From positions 1 to 36,136 of the forward strand of contig NZ_JAAFGM010000031.1 in the NCBI RefSeq assembly GCF_012931985.1: a DNA stretch of 36,136 nucleotides, given 5' to 3'. This document shows, piece after piece, positions 19,687-28,157 of the stretch (position 1 is the stretch's first letter; every line of letters begins with the position of its first letter). The notes under the pieces are model-generated. The model saw nothing but the letters and a program-made list of their open reading frames with translations, ran no database searches and had not been told where the DNA came from. This DNA comes from Candidatus Roseilinea sp. NK_OTU-006 (GTDB taxonomy: Bacteria > Chloroflexota > Anaerolineae > J036 > Brachytrichaceae). The position numbers and the translations under genes were made by a program.

Positions 19687-20715
19687 TCAAACCGCCTGGG
19701 CCAGCCGCTCGGCGTACTGCCGGCGGTAGAACTCTTTGAATTCGCCGCTCTTGATCTTGCGCCACCACCACGCGTTGTTCACATACCAATCTACCGTCTC
19801 GCGCAGGGCGCCCTCGAAGTCCGCACGCGGCGCCCAGCCCAAAGCGCGCAACTTGCGGGTGTCTAGCGCGTAGCGCCGGTCGTGACCCGGCCGGTCAGCC
19901 ACACGCTTGATCAACGATTCCGGCTTGCCCAGGATGCGCAGCATCATGCGGATCACGTCAATGTTGTGCCGCTCGTTCTCGCCGCCCACGTTGTAGGCCT
20001 CGCCGAGCTGGCCATGCATCAGCACATGGTCAATGCCCCGCACGTGGTCCATGACGTAGAGCCAGTCGCGCACCTGCATACCGTCGCCGTAGAGAGGCAG
20101 TGGCTGGTCGTCAATGGCATTGGTGATAAATAACGAGAGTAGCTTCTCCGGGTATTGATACGGGCCAAAGGTGTTGGAGCCGCGCGTGACTGTGACTGGC
20201 GCGTTGTATGTGACGCGATACGAGCGGATGAGTAGCTCGGCGGCGGCCTTGCTGGCCGAGTAGGGCGAGTTGGGTTCGAGCGGGTCAGTCTCCTGCGAGT
20301 AACCCGTTGGAACGTCGCCGTACACCTCGTCGGTGGAGACCTGGTGGAAGCGTTCTAGGCCGAATTCCCGCGTGGCCTCGAGCAGCACGTAGGTCCCGTA
20401 TACGTCGGTTTTGATGAAAGCGTCTGGGTCGAGGATCGAGCGATCCACGTGTGATTCAGCCGCAAAATTGACGATAGTGTCAATTCGATATTGCCGCACT
20501 GCGGCGAACACGGCCTCGCGGTCGGCGATGTCGGCTTGCACAAAGTAGTAGCGCCCGTGGAACCGCTCAGCCACGTCTTTCAGGTTATCCAGGTTGCCGG
20601 CATAGGTGAGCTTATCCAGCACCACGATGTGCCAATCAGGATGTGCTTCAAGGGCGTAACGGACGTAGTTAGAACCGATGAAGCCCGCGCCGCCGGTGAT
20701 CATGATGTGCTTCAT
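19687..20715 (-). CDS. rfbB: dTDP-glucose 4,6-dehydratase
   Basis: The enzyme makes dTDP-4-keto-6-deoxyglucose, the second step to dTDP-rhamnose and other deoxysugars. It is an extended short-chain dehydrogenase: GGAGFIG binds NAD at residues 8-14, STDEVYGD carries catalytic Asp/Glu, and YSASK is the YxxxK pair. The frame opens at ATG 20727, but that ATG overlaps a TAGAAT that could be the -10 element. The family start MKHIMITGG at 20715 is therefore chosen, giving 342 residues. The usual partners (rfbA, rfbC, rfbD) are absent. The WecA-like transferase upstream in the window may use its products; that is inference. Confidence 0.93.
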   Translation of the reverse strand: MKHIMITGGAGFIGSNYVRYALEAHPDWHIVVLDKLTYAGNLDNLKDVAERFHGRYYFVQADIADREAVFAAVRQYRIDTIVNFAAESHVDRSILDPDAFIKTDVYGTYVLLEATREFGLERFHQVSTDEVYGDVPTGYSQETDPLEPNSPYSASKAAAELLIRSYRVTYNAPVTVTRGSNTFGPYQYPEKLLSLFITNAIDDQPLPLYGDGMQVRDWLYVMDHVRGIDHVLMHGQLGEAYNVGGENERHNIDVIRMMLRILGKPESLIKRVADRPGHDRRYALDTRKLRALGWAPRADFEGALRETVDWYVNNAWWWRKIKSGEFKEFYRRQYAERLAQAV

Positions 20716-20725
20716 GCCGAGCGGC

Positions 20726-20752
20726 ATTCTACCCTAAGCAGAGTGATTTCAA
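20726..20752 (-). promoter_or_regulatory. Possible rfbB promoter giving a near-leaderless mRNA
   Basis: Reading the minus strand, TTGAAA (20752-20747) and TAGAAT (20731-20726) are 15 bases apart, a little short. The -10 ends ten bases before the ATG at 20715. Confidence 0.4.
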
Positions 20753-20767
20753 AGATTCAACACCGAC

Positions 20768-20796
20768 TTGACAAATCCGCCTGCCGTGGCTAAAAC
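20768..20796 (+). promoter_or_regulatory. Probable promoter of the ABC transporter operon
   Basis: TTGACA (20768-20773) and TAAAAC (20791-20796) are 17 bases apart. The -35 is consensus; the -10 matches four of six. It would give a leader of about 230 bases before the binding-protein gene. Confidence 0.55.
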
Positions 20797-20892
20797 CGAT
20801 TTAATTCAATGCGCCCACGGCGCGCGTGGCCGATGTGGTCAACGCAATGGCCCGGTGCCTGAGCAAAACGTCCTAACAAGGAGGAAGGAGGT

Positions 20893-20904
20893 ATGTTTGA
20901 GTGA
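20893..20904 (+). CDS. Possible three-codon leader ORF with strong ribosome site
   Basis: An ATG at 20893 reads only Met-Phe-Glu before TGA. It is preceded by AAGGAGG at 20878-20884, eight bases upstream, and by a second AAGGAGG directly adjacent. A 30-codon frame starting GTG at 20901 overlaps its stop. A 7-bp hairpin (20932-20938 with 20951-20957) lies just after. The strength of the ribosome site is what singles this out; no function is known. Confidence 0.3.
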   Translation: MFE

Positions 20905-21032
20905 AGGTGATTCATGGATCATTTCTCTCTTTCGCCTCGCTCGCCCGCTTGAGGCGATTCGTGTGCATTCCGCTAGATAAATCCAAGAAGTGAGATGAGC
21001 CAACACACGTGAACATTGCAAGGAGGAGCATA

Positions 21033-23132
21033 ATGAGAAAGGGAAAGTTGATCTCTCTTGTGACGGGCATGGCCTTTATGCTGGCCGCCTGCGGTGCGCC
21101 AGCCGAGCAACCTGCGCCAACGACCGCCCCCGCGGCACCTACCCAACCCCCTGCCGCACCCACCGCAGCCATTCAAGTTGTGGAAGCCACAGCGACACCC
21201 GTGCCCACGTTGCCCCCAACGACCAAGTTCAAGGAGGCACCTGATCTGGCCAAGCTGGTGGCCGAGGGCAAGTTGCCGCCCGTGGATCAGCGTTTGCCTG
21301 AGAAGCCGGTGGTGACCCCTGTCCGCGAAGCCATCGGCAAGTACGGCGGCACCATCCAGACCGCAAGCTGGTGGCCGGGTGTGGGCAACGTGCTGCTTTA
21401 CATCTCCGAGCCGCCCATCAAGTGGAAGGCCGACCTGACCGGCTACGAGCCCGGCCTGGCCGAGAGCTACGAGTGGTCGGAGGATGGCAAGACCTTCACC
21501 CTCAAGCTGCGCAAGGGGCTGAAGTGGTCCGACGGCCAGCCCTACACCACTGCCGACTGGAAGTTCTGGTGGGAGGACATGGTGCTGGACGAGAACTACA
21601 AGGGCACCGTCAGCCGCCCCGCCTGGCTGCGCAAGTCCGACGGCTCGTTGATTGACATGGAATTCCCCGATGACTACACCGTGGTGTGGAAGTCCGATCA
21701 GCCCATGTGGATCAACCCCTTCTATATGGCGCAGGGCTTCTGGGAGTTCGCCAACCCGATGATGAAGCCGGCGCACTACCTGAAGCAGTTCCACCCCAAG
21801 TATGCCTCGGATAAGACCTACGACGACCTGCAGAAGGCTGACCAGTGGTGGCTGAACCCCGAATTCCCGTGCTTGTTTGCGTGGTGTCTCACCGAGCTTT
21901 CGCAGGATGGCCAGAACTACAAGTTCACCCGCAACCCCTACTACTGGCGCGTGGACGAGCAAGGCAACCAGTTGCCGTATATCGACGCGATTGCTGTGGA
22001 GATCGTGCAGGATGAGCAGGTGCGCATCCTGAACTGCGCGCAGGGCCGCTATGACACGGCGTTCCGCATCTGTGGCAGTCCGAATGAGATACCGCTGCTG
22101 CGCGAAAAGGCCGAGGCCGGCAACTACCGCTTCCTGGAGAACTACATGAACGGCGCCGGCGCGTGGCCGGGCTACATGGTCAACCAGTACTACGTTGAGG
22201 GCGGCAAGAACTATCCGGATGACACGCCGGAGATGGCTGCCGAGATTCGCGCGCTGCTGCGCGACAAGCGCTTCCGCCAGGCGCTCTCGCATGGCCTGGA
22301 TCGCGAGCGCATGATTGATGTGGTGTGGGGCGGCATCGGCGAAGCCAAAGGCGCCACCATCAGCCCGCAGTCGTGGCACTTCGCCAGCCCGGAGGGCCAG
22401 GAAGTCTACAAGAAGTGGGCGAGCGCCTACGCCAACTTCGACCCGGACAAGGCCAACGCGCTGCTCGACGAGATCGGTATGAAGAAGGGCGCGGATGGCT
22501 TCCGCACGTTGCCCAGCGGCAAGCCCTTCGAGCTGGTGCTCGACATCAGCGACTGGGGCGGCAGCTTGAAGGTGCAGGTAGATGCCGCTGCCGAAGCCAA
22601 AGCGCAGTGGGAAGCCAACCTGGGCATCAAGGTCAAGGTGAACAACCTGCAGGGCCAGCCCGAACTGGACACTCGCACCAACGAAGGCCAGTACATGCTG
22701 CGCGGCGCGCACATCTCGGAGATCGACATCTGGACGTATCCGGACTGGATCTTCCCGATCGTCAACCGCTACATGTTCCCGCTCGAGGGACGGTGGTATG
22801 CCAGCGGCAAAGACCAGTGCAAGCCGGTCGAGGGTCAGCCGTACTCCTGCGGCGTGAAACCCGAAGATGGCAGCCCGGCCGCCAAGCTGCAGGCGCTTTA
22901 TGAGAAGGGCTTGCGGACCAAGACCATCGAGGATCGCCACAAAGTGGTCTGGGAGGCGATTGACGTGATCATCGAGGAAGGGCCGTTCGTCATCGGCGTG
23001 GCCGGCGACCAACCGATGCCGATCATCGTCAAGAACTACATGCGCAACATCCTGGACTACGGCGTGGTCGGTCCATGGGCGCCGGCAACCCCCGGCAACC
23101 AGATCCCTGCGACGTGGTGGATGGACAAGTAG
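21033..23132 (+). CDS. Family-5 ABC solute-binding lipoprotein
   Basis: The 699-residue lipoprotein has a signal peptide with lipobox FMLAAC (Cys20) and a Pro/Thr/Ala linker to about residue 65. A family-5 binding fold follows, as in DppA, OppA and several sugar-binding relatives. EGLAESYEWSEDGKTF-like segments and LRKGLKWSDGQPYTTADW mark the family. It is larger than the usual 500-550 residues. Such proteins capture peptides, oligosaccharides or nickel outside the membrane. AAGGAGG lies nine bases before the ATG at 21033. It leads the operon, separated from the permeases by two hairpins that should keep its mRNA more abundant. The neighbouring alpha-glucosidase hints at a sugar ligand, but peptides cannot be excluded. 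Confidence 0.92.
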   Translation: MRKGKLISLVTGMAFMLAACGAPAEQPAPTTAPAAPTQPPAAPTAAIQVVEATATPVPTLPPTTKFKEAPDLAKLVAEGKLPPVDQRLPEKPVVTPVREAIGKYGGTIQTASWWPGVGNVLLYISEPPIKWKADLTGYEPGLAESYEWSEDGKTFTLKLRKGLKWSDGQPYTTADWKFWWEDMVLDENYKGTVSRPAWLRKSDGSLIDMEFPDDYTVVWKSDQPMWINPFYMAQGFWEFANPMMKPAHYLKQFHPKYASDKTYDDLQKADQWWLNPEFPCLFAWCLTELSQDGQNYKFTRNPYYWRVDEQGNQLPYIDAIAVEIVQDEQVRILNCAQGRYDTAFRICGSPNEIPLLREKAEAGNYRFLENYMNGAGAWPGYMVNQYYVEGGKNYPDDTPEMAAEIRALLRDKRFRQALSHGLDRERMIDVVWGGIGEAKGATISPQSWHFASPEGQEVYKKWASAYANFDPDKANALLDEIGMKKGADGFRTLPSGKPFELVLDISDWGGSLKVQVDAAAEAKAQWEANLGIKVKVNNLQGQPELDTRTNEGQYMLRGAHISEIDIWTYPDWIFPIVNRYMFPLEGRWYASGKDQCKPVEGQPYSCGVKPEDGSPAAKLQALYEKGLRTKTIEDRHKVVWEAIDVIIEEGPFVIGVAGDQPMPIIVKNYMRNILDYGVVGPWAPATPGNQIPATWWMDK

Positions 23133-23162
23133 CCTTGATGTAGGCGGATTGCACGTTGAGAT

Positions 23163-23210
23163 GTGGCAGTGCGGCAGAGTGGGAACCTAGACCTCTGCCG
23201 CATTGCCCAC
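23163..23210 (+). other. Large intercistronic hairpin after the binding-protein gene
   Basis: Arms 23163-23179 (GTGGCAGTGCGGCAGAG) and 23193-23210 pair over about 17 bases with one bulge and a G-U pair, around a 13-base loop. No T run follows. This fits an mRNA-protecting or attenuating hairpin that raises binding-protein levels over permease levels. Confidence 0.75.
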
Positions 23211-23254
23211 TCTTATCGTGGGTATCTTGGCATCTGCATAAAACGAATGCGCAA

Positions 23255-23285
23255 GGCGCACCGGTCCTGAGCGGGGCGGTGCGCC
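23255..23285 (+). other. Second intercistronic hairpin
   Basis: GGCGCACCG (23255-23263) and CGGTGCGCC (23277-23285) form a perfect 9-bp stem with a 13-base loop, 45 bases after the first hairpin and about 50 before the permease start. Confidence 0.7.
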
Positions 23286-23336
23286 GGCGCTCATCAATTG
23301 TGGAGCCTCTGTGAGGCGGCTGAGCGAGAGGGGTTT

Positions 23337-24323
23337 ATGGTGAACTATCTCATCCGTCGTGTGGGGTATGCGCTGATCATGATCGTGCTGGTGTCCTTCG
23401 TCAGCTTCGTGATCATCGAACTGCCGCCCGGCGATTTCCTCACCCAAAAAGTGGAGCAGCTTCGTGCGCGCGGCGACCGCAGCGCGGAGCAGCAAGTGGA
23501 GATGCTGCGCCGGCGCTACGGGTTGGATAAGCCCTTCCTCGAGCGTTACATCAACTGGGCCACCAACTTTTTGCGCGGCGACTTCGGCGAATCATTTGAG
23601 TTCGAGCGGCCGGTGGGCGAGATCCTCGGTGCGCGGTTGGGCTACACGGTCGTCCTCGCCCTGGCCACGACGCTGATCACCTGGTTCCTGGCTATCCCCC
23701 TCGGTGTGATTTCCGCGGTGAAACAATACTCGCTGACCGACCAAATCATCTCGGTGATCAGCTTCATCGGCCTGGGCATGCCCGGCTTCTTGCTGGCGCT
23801 GATCATCATGTATTTCGCGATCATCGTCTTCAACCTGGAAGTGACGGGGCTGTTCTCGCCGCAGTTCCAGGATGCGCCGTGGAGCTTCGCGAAGTTCATG
23901 GATCTGCTGGGGCATCTCTGGCTGCCGGCGCTCATCGCCGCCGTCACCGGCATCGGCGGCCTGGTGCGCATCATGCGCGGTAACCTGCTGGATACGCTTG
24001 GCCAACCGTTCGTTGAGGCAGCGCGCGCCCGCGGACTGAAGAGCCGTACGGTGACCTGGAAGCACGCTGTGCGCATCGCAATCAACCCGCTGATCACCAT
24101 CCTCGGATCGGAAGTGTTCCCCAGCATCGTGGTCGGCTCGGCGCTGGTCTCTATCGTGCTGAACCTGCCGACCATCGGCCCGGTATTCGTGGACTCGTTG
24201 CGCAAGCTGGATATGTATCTGGCCGGCACATGCATCGTCTTCTTGACGATCATGTTGTTGGTGGGTAATCTGGTGGCGGATTTGTTGCTAGCGTGGGTGG
24301 ACCCGCGGATTCGGCTGGAATAG
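23337..24323 (+). CDS. ABC permease, DppB/OppB type
   Basis: The 328-residue protein has six membrane helices: one at the N terminus (YLIRRVGYALIMIVLVSFVS) and five in the permease domain. The coupling-loop region reads EAARARGLKSRTVTWKHAVR, the EAA motif that contacts the ATPase. It forms the translocation channel with the downstream permease. The ATG at 23337 is preceded by GAGAGGGG, and MVNYLIRR is the canonical start of this family; the frame opens 39 bases earlier without a ribosome site. Confidence 0.93.
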   Translation: MVNYLIRRVGYALIMIVLVSFVSFVIIELPPGDFLTQKVEQLRARGDRSAEQQVEMLRRRYGLDKPFLERYINWATNFLRGDFGESFEFERPVGEILGARLGYTVVLALATTLITWFLAIPLGVISAVKQYSLTDQIISVISFIGLGMPGFLLALIIMYFAIIVFNLEVTGLFSPQFQDAPWSFAKFMDLLGHLWLPALIAAVTGIGGLVRIMRGNLLDTLGQPFVEAARARGLKSRTVTWKHAVRIAINPLITILGSEVFPSIVVGSALVSIVLNLPTIGPVFVDSLRKLDMYLAGTCIVFLTIMLLVGNLVADLLLAWVDPRIRLE

Positions 24324-24360
24324 GCCGCCCCTGATGTTTCCTGGAGGAGATAGTGCAGCC

Positions 24361-25497
24361 ATGGCAGTTGCAACCGCACCCTCAGCGTTTCCGGTCGCCA
24401 AGCAGCGCTCAGTTGGGCAAAGCTACTTTGATTTGGTCAAGTACCGCTTTAAGAAGAACAAACTGGGCGTGCTGGGGTTGATCTTGCTAGTGACGTTGTA
24501 TGTCTCGTTCGTGGCGCTCCCTGAGTTCATAGCCCCCTACCAGTTGGAGAACCGCAGCAACTTTGTGGAAGCGCCGCCGACAGCGATTCGCTTCGTGGAT
24601 GCGAACGGCCAGTTCCAGGCGCCGTTCATCTACGGTTTAGAGCGCAAGGTGGACCCGGTGAAGCGCCTGCGCACCTGGGAGATCAATACCGACCGGAAGT
24701 ATCCCGTCCGGCTGTTCGTGCAGGGCGACGAATACCGGTTGTTCGGATTGTTCCCGATGAACATTCACCTGTTCGGGATCGAGGCGGATCAGAAGGAGCA
24801 GCGCATCTTCATCATGGGCGCCGATGCACTTGGGCGCGACTATTTCACGCGCATCATGTACGGCGGCCGGTTGTCGCTGATGATCGGCTTGATCGGCCAA
24901 TTCCTGACCTTGGCGCTGGGCGTGACGCTGGGCGTGATCTCCGGCTACTACGGGGGCGCGGTGGACATGTTCGTGCAACGCTTCACCGAGTTCCTGGCTG
25001 CCTTTCCCAACATCCCGCTGTTCATGGCGCTCTCGGCGGCCATCCCGGCGTTTTGGTCGCCCATTGTGGTGTATTTCATGCTCACATTGATCTTGGCTTT
25101 CCTGAACTGGGGCGGCTTGGCGCGTCAGGTGCGCGGGTTGATCCTTTCGCTGCGCGAGCGCGAATATGCGCTGGCGGCCAAGAGCTTCGGCGCCAAAGAT
25201 CGGCGCATCATGTTTCGCCACCTGATGCCGGGCACCATGAGCCATGTCATTGTCATCGCGACCCTCTCGATTCCCGGCATGATCCTGGCCGAGACGGCGC
25301 TGAGCTGGTTGGGCCTGGGCCTGCGCCCGCCGCTCACGAGTTGGGGCACCTTGCTGCAAGATGCGGCCACCGTGCGGGCCATTCGCTTTACCCCTTGGCT
25401 GCTGTGGGTGGTGCCGCCCATCTTGCTCACCATCCTCACCTATAACTTGCTTGGCGACGGCCTGCGCGACGCGCTTGACCCGTATAGTGGCCGCTAG
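24361..25497 (+). CDS. ABC permease, DppC/OppC type, with extended periplasmic loop
   Basis: The 378-residue protein is the second permease. Helix 1 (GVLGLILLVTLYVSFVALPE) is followed by roughly 85 residues outside the membrane before the conserved GADALGRDYFTR motif. That loop contains YRLFGLFPMNIHLFG. E. coli DppC has a much shorter loop and about 300 residues in all. The EAA-type segment REREYALAAKSFGAKDRRI contacts the ATPases. A GGAGGAG ribosome site lies 12 bases before the ATG at 24361, which is preferred over the ATG at 24334. The extra loop may dock the oversized binding protein; that is inference. Confidence 0.92.
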   Translation: MAVATAPSAFPVAKQRSVGQSYFDLVKYRFKKNKLGVLGLILLVTLYVSFVALPEFIAPYQLENRSNFVEAPPTAIRFVDANGQFQAPFIYGLERKVDPVKRLRTWEINTDRKYPVRLFVQGDEYRLFGLFPMNIHLFGIEADQKEQRIFIMGADALGRDYFTRIMYGGRLSLMIGLIGQFLTLALGVTLGVISGYYGGAVDMFVQRFTEFLAAFPNIPLFMALSAAIPAFWSPIVVYFMLTLILAFLNWGGLARQVRGLILSLREREYALAAKSFGAKDRRIMFRHLMPGTMSHVIVIATLSIPGMILAETALSWLGLGLRPPLTSWGTLLQDAATVRAIRFTPWLLWVVPPILLTILTYNLLGDGLRDALDPYSGR

Positions 25498-25509
25498 AGG
25501 AGATCACCC

Positions 25510-26649
25510 ATGAGCACCCCCTCACTTGCTACATCCCTGGAGACGTCTGACCGGCCGACCGATGTGCGCCAAACCTTGATCGAAGTGCGCGACCTCAAGG
25601 TGGAATTCAACATCCGCGGTGGCGTCGTGAAGGCCGTGGACGGCCTGACCTTTGACATCAAGCGCGGACAAACCGTCGGCATCATCGGCGAGAGCGGCTG
25701 CGGCAAGTCCGTCACCGCGCGCGCCATTTTGCGCATGGTGCCCCGGCCCGGCAAAATCACCGGCGGCGAGATCCTCTACTACCGCTACTCGCGTTACCCC
25801 GGCAAGGACGGTAAGACCAAAGACATCGAGGTCATTGACATGACCAAGCTCGATCCCGACGGCGAGTTGGTGCGTCAGATCCGCGGGGGCGAGATCGCCA
25901 TGATCTTCCAAGAGCCGATGAGTTCGCTCACCCCGGTCTACACCGCCGGTGCGCACCTGAACGAGGCGATCACGCTGCATCGCCTGCTGCCGGTCAAGAC
26001 GCTGGGCGATCAGATGGTCGAGAAGATCATGGAATACCGCCCGGTGACGAAGGACGAAGCGCGGGCAATCGCCATCGAGATGCTGCGGCGGGTGGGCATC
26101 CCCAAGCCCGAGCAGCGCGTGGATAGCTATCCCCATCAACTCTCCGGCGGCCAGCGCCAGCGCGTGATGATCGCCATCGCGCTCTCCACCGAGCCGTACA
26201 TGCTCATCGCCGATGAGCCGACCACCGCGCTCGATGTCTCCATTGAGGCGCAGATCCTCGACATCATGCGCGAGCTGCAGCAAACGGCCAACATGGCCAT
26301 CATGTTCATCACCCATAACCTGGGCGTGATCGCCAGCATGGCCGATGAGATCGTGGTGATGTACATGGGCAAACAGGTGGAACGCGCCAAGGTGGTGGAT
26401 CTGTTCTACAACCCCAAGCATCCCTACACCCAAGCGTTGTTGCAGTCGGTGCCCAAGCTCGGCCCAAAGACCGGCGCGCGGTTGGCCTCGATTGAGGGCA
26501 TGGTGCCTGATCCGCTCAATTTGCCGACCGGATGCGTGTTCCATCCGCGCTGCCCGGCCTTCATGGCCGGCAAGTGCGACAAGCTTATCCCGAACTGGAC
26601 CAATGTCGGCGACAACCACTGGGTGCGCTGCTTGCTATATGAGGAGTGA
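25510..26649 (+). CDS. ABC transporter ATPase, DppD/OppD type
   Basis: The 379-residue ATPase powers import with its partner encoded downstream. Walker A GESGCGKS, signature LSGGQRQRV and Walker [12 protein letters not shown] are intact. The C-terminal oligopeptide-transporter domain has HPRCPAF with paired cysteines, of the kind that binds an iron-sulfur cluster in some relatives. A longer insert around residues 90-115 separates Walker A from the Q-loop ([10 protein letters not shown]). An AGAGGAGA ribosome site precedes the ATG. It starts 12 bases after the permease gene. Confidence 0.95.
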   Translation: MSTPSLATSLETSDRPTDVRQTLIEVRDLKVEFNIRGGVVKAVDGLTFDIKRGQTVGIIGESGCGKSVTARAILRMVPRPGKITGGEILYYRYSRYPGKDGKTKDIEVIDMTKLDPDGELVRQIRGGEIAMIFQEPMSSLTPVYTAGAHLNEAITLHRLLPVKTLGDQMVEKIMEYRPVTKDEARAIAIEMLRRVGIPKPEQRVDSYPHQLSGGQRQRVMIAIALSTEPYMLIADEPTTALDVSIEAQILDIMRELQQTANMAIMFITHNLGVIASMADEIVVMYMGKQVERAKVVDLFYNPKHPYTQALLQSVPKLGPKTGARLASIEGMVPDPLNLPTGCVFHPRCPAFMAGKCDKLIPNWTNVGDNHWVRCLLYEE

Positions 26650-26655
26650 ACGGCT

Positions 26656-27705
26656 ATGGCAGAGGTTGCGCAGAACGGTAAGGTGGACAATCTCTTGCTC
26701 GATGTCCACGGGCTGAAGAAATACTTTCCCATCCAGAAAGGGCTGCTTCGGCGCGTGGTCGGCTACGTCAAAGCGGTGGACGACGTCAGCCTATACGTGC
26801 GCGAGGGCGAGACGCTAGGGCTGGTCGGCGAGAGCGGCTGCGGCAAGACCACAGCCAGCCGCTCCATCATCCGCCTGTATGAGCCGACGGCCGGCCAGGT
26901 GCTCTTTAAAAGTCGCGTTCTCTCCCCTGACGGCCAGCCGCGCATGGTCAACCTGCTCGAACTCAATCGCGAGCAAATGACCAAGGTCCGCCAGGAGATC
27001 GCGATGATCTTCCAGGACCCGATCAATTCGCTCAACCCGCGCATGACGGTGGCCGACATCATCGCCGAGCCGCTGGTGATCCACGGCAAATATCAGAAGG
27101 GGCGCAGTGAGGAGATCATCGTTAATCTGCTGGAACGCGTCGGCTTGCGCGCTGACCACTTGCGCCGCTACCCGCATGAATTCTCCGGCGGCCAGCGCCA
27201 GCGCATCGGCATCGCGCGCGCGCTGGCGCTGAACCCGCGCTTGGTGCTGTGCGACGAGCCGGTCTCTGCGCTGGATGTCTCCATTCAGGCGCAGACGTTG
27301 AATCTGCTTCAGGATTTGCAAAAAGAATTTAACCTGTCCTACCTGTTCGTCGCCCACGACCTCAGCGTGGTGCAGCATATCTCAGACCGAGTGGCCGTGA
27401 TGTATGTGGGTAAGGTGGCGGAGATGGCCGGCGCAGAGGAACTTTACGCCAATCCCCTGCATCCCTACACGGAGGCGCTGCTCTCGGCCGTGCCCAAACC
27501 GGATCCGCTCTATAAGTCGGAGCGCATCATTATGCAGGGCGATGTGGCCGACCCCGCCCATCCTCCCAGTGGCTGCTACTTCCACCCGCGTTGCCGCTAT
27601 GCCGTGGATCGCTGTAAGACCGAGGCGCCGGCCTTTCGCGAACTGAAGCCCGATCACTGGGTGGCGTGCCACCGTGCGGAGGAGCTTCAACTGAAGGGGA
27701 TCTAG
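26656..27705 (+). CDS. ABC transporter ATPase, DppF/OppF type
   Basis: The 349-residue ATPase is the partner of the DppD-type protein. Walker A GESGCGKT, the Q-loop [12 protein letters not shown], signature [10 protein letters not shown], and Walker [13 protein letters not shown] are intact. The C-terminal oligopeptide-transporter domain carries [14 protein letters not shown]. The gene starts six bases after the upstream stop, and its ribosome site (GAGGAG) overlaps that gene's end. The two ATPases would form a heterodimer. Confidence 0.95.
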   Translation: MAEVAQNGKVDNLLLDVHGLKKYFPIQKGLLRRVVGYVKAVDDVSLYVREGETLGLVGESGCGKTTASRSIIRLYEPTAGQVLFKSRVLSPDGQPRMVNLLELNREQMTKVRQEIAMIFQDPINSLNPRMTVADIIAEPLVIHGKYQKGRSEEIIVNLLERVGLRADHLRRYPHEFSGGQRQRIGIARALALNPRLVLCDEPVSALDVSIQAQTLNLLQDLQKEFNLSYLFVAHDLSVVQHISDRVAVMYVGKVAEMAGAEELYANPLHPYTEALLSAVPKPDPLYKSERIIMQGDVADPAHPPSGCYFHPRCRYAVDRCKTEAPAFRELKPDHWVACHRAEELQLKGI

Positions 27706-27809
27706 TCCAGGGCGATGCTGCGCCGGCATGGGTCGGGCGACTGCGCGAGGAGGCCGGTCTCGCCAGGCCAAGATATGCCCACGTCGTCCTCGGCGTAAGA
27801 GGATCGTTT

Positions 27810-28157
27810 GTGCCGTTCGAACACAAGCTCCGAGCGAAGGATGTGCTGATCGCCGGGCTGGCGCTCGTGTTGTGGCTGATCACGGTCGCTCTCGGTCTGT
27901 GGGAAGTATATGTCCTGCGCCAGCTCTACTACCTGATCTATGCGCGCCTCGCCGGGCGGTTCGGCGGCGGCGATTACGAATCGGCTGATGCGATTGGTCA
28001 CTGCCTGTTGCCGGTCCTGGCGTTTGGGTTCATCGCCTTTGCCATCGGCACCGGCGAGTGGCACCGCCTGAACCTGGGCCGGCCGCGCTCGTGGAAGGTC
28101 TTTGCCGTGACCATCGCAATCCAACTGATGATACTGCTCATCTACGAGATCATCTGA
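27810..28157 (+). CDS. Small membrane protein of unknown function
   Basis: The 115-residue protein has three hydrophobic segments at about 14-38, 62-80 and 95-113, with a charged N terminus. I do not recognise the family. The GTG at 27810 is preferred because AGAGGA sits a few bases upstream. The longer frame from 27666 overlaps the preceding ATPase gene by 40 bases. Its stop codon touches the ATG of the alpha-glucosidase gene, so it is translated as part of the operon. It could be an accessory subunit of the transporter or a membrane anchor. Confidence 0.65.
   Translation: MPFEHKLRAKDVLIAGLALVLWLITVALGLWEVYVLRQLYYLIYARLAGRFGGGDYESADAIGHCLLPVLAFGFIAFAIGTGEWHRLNLGRPRSWKVFAVTIAIQLMILLIYEII

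Noticed and set aside
20973-23012. 679-residue frame on the minus strand
   Set aside because: It is a shadow of the binding-protein gene: composition is odd, no family is recognised, and the plus-strand gene has a signal peptide, ribosome site and clear family motifs.
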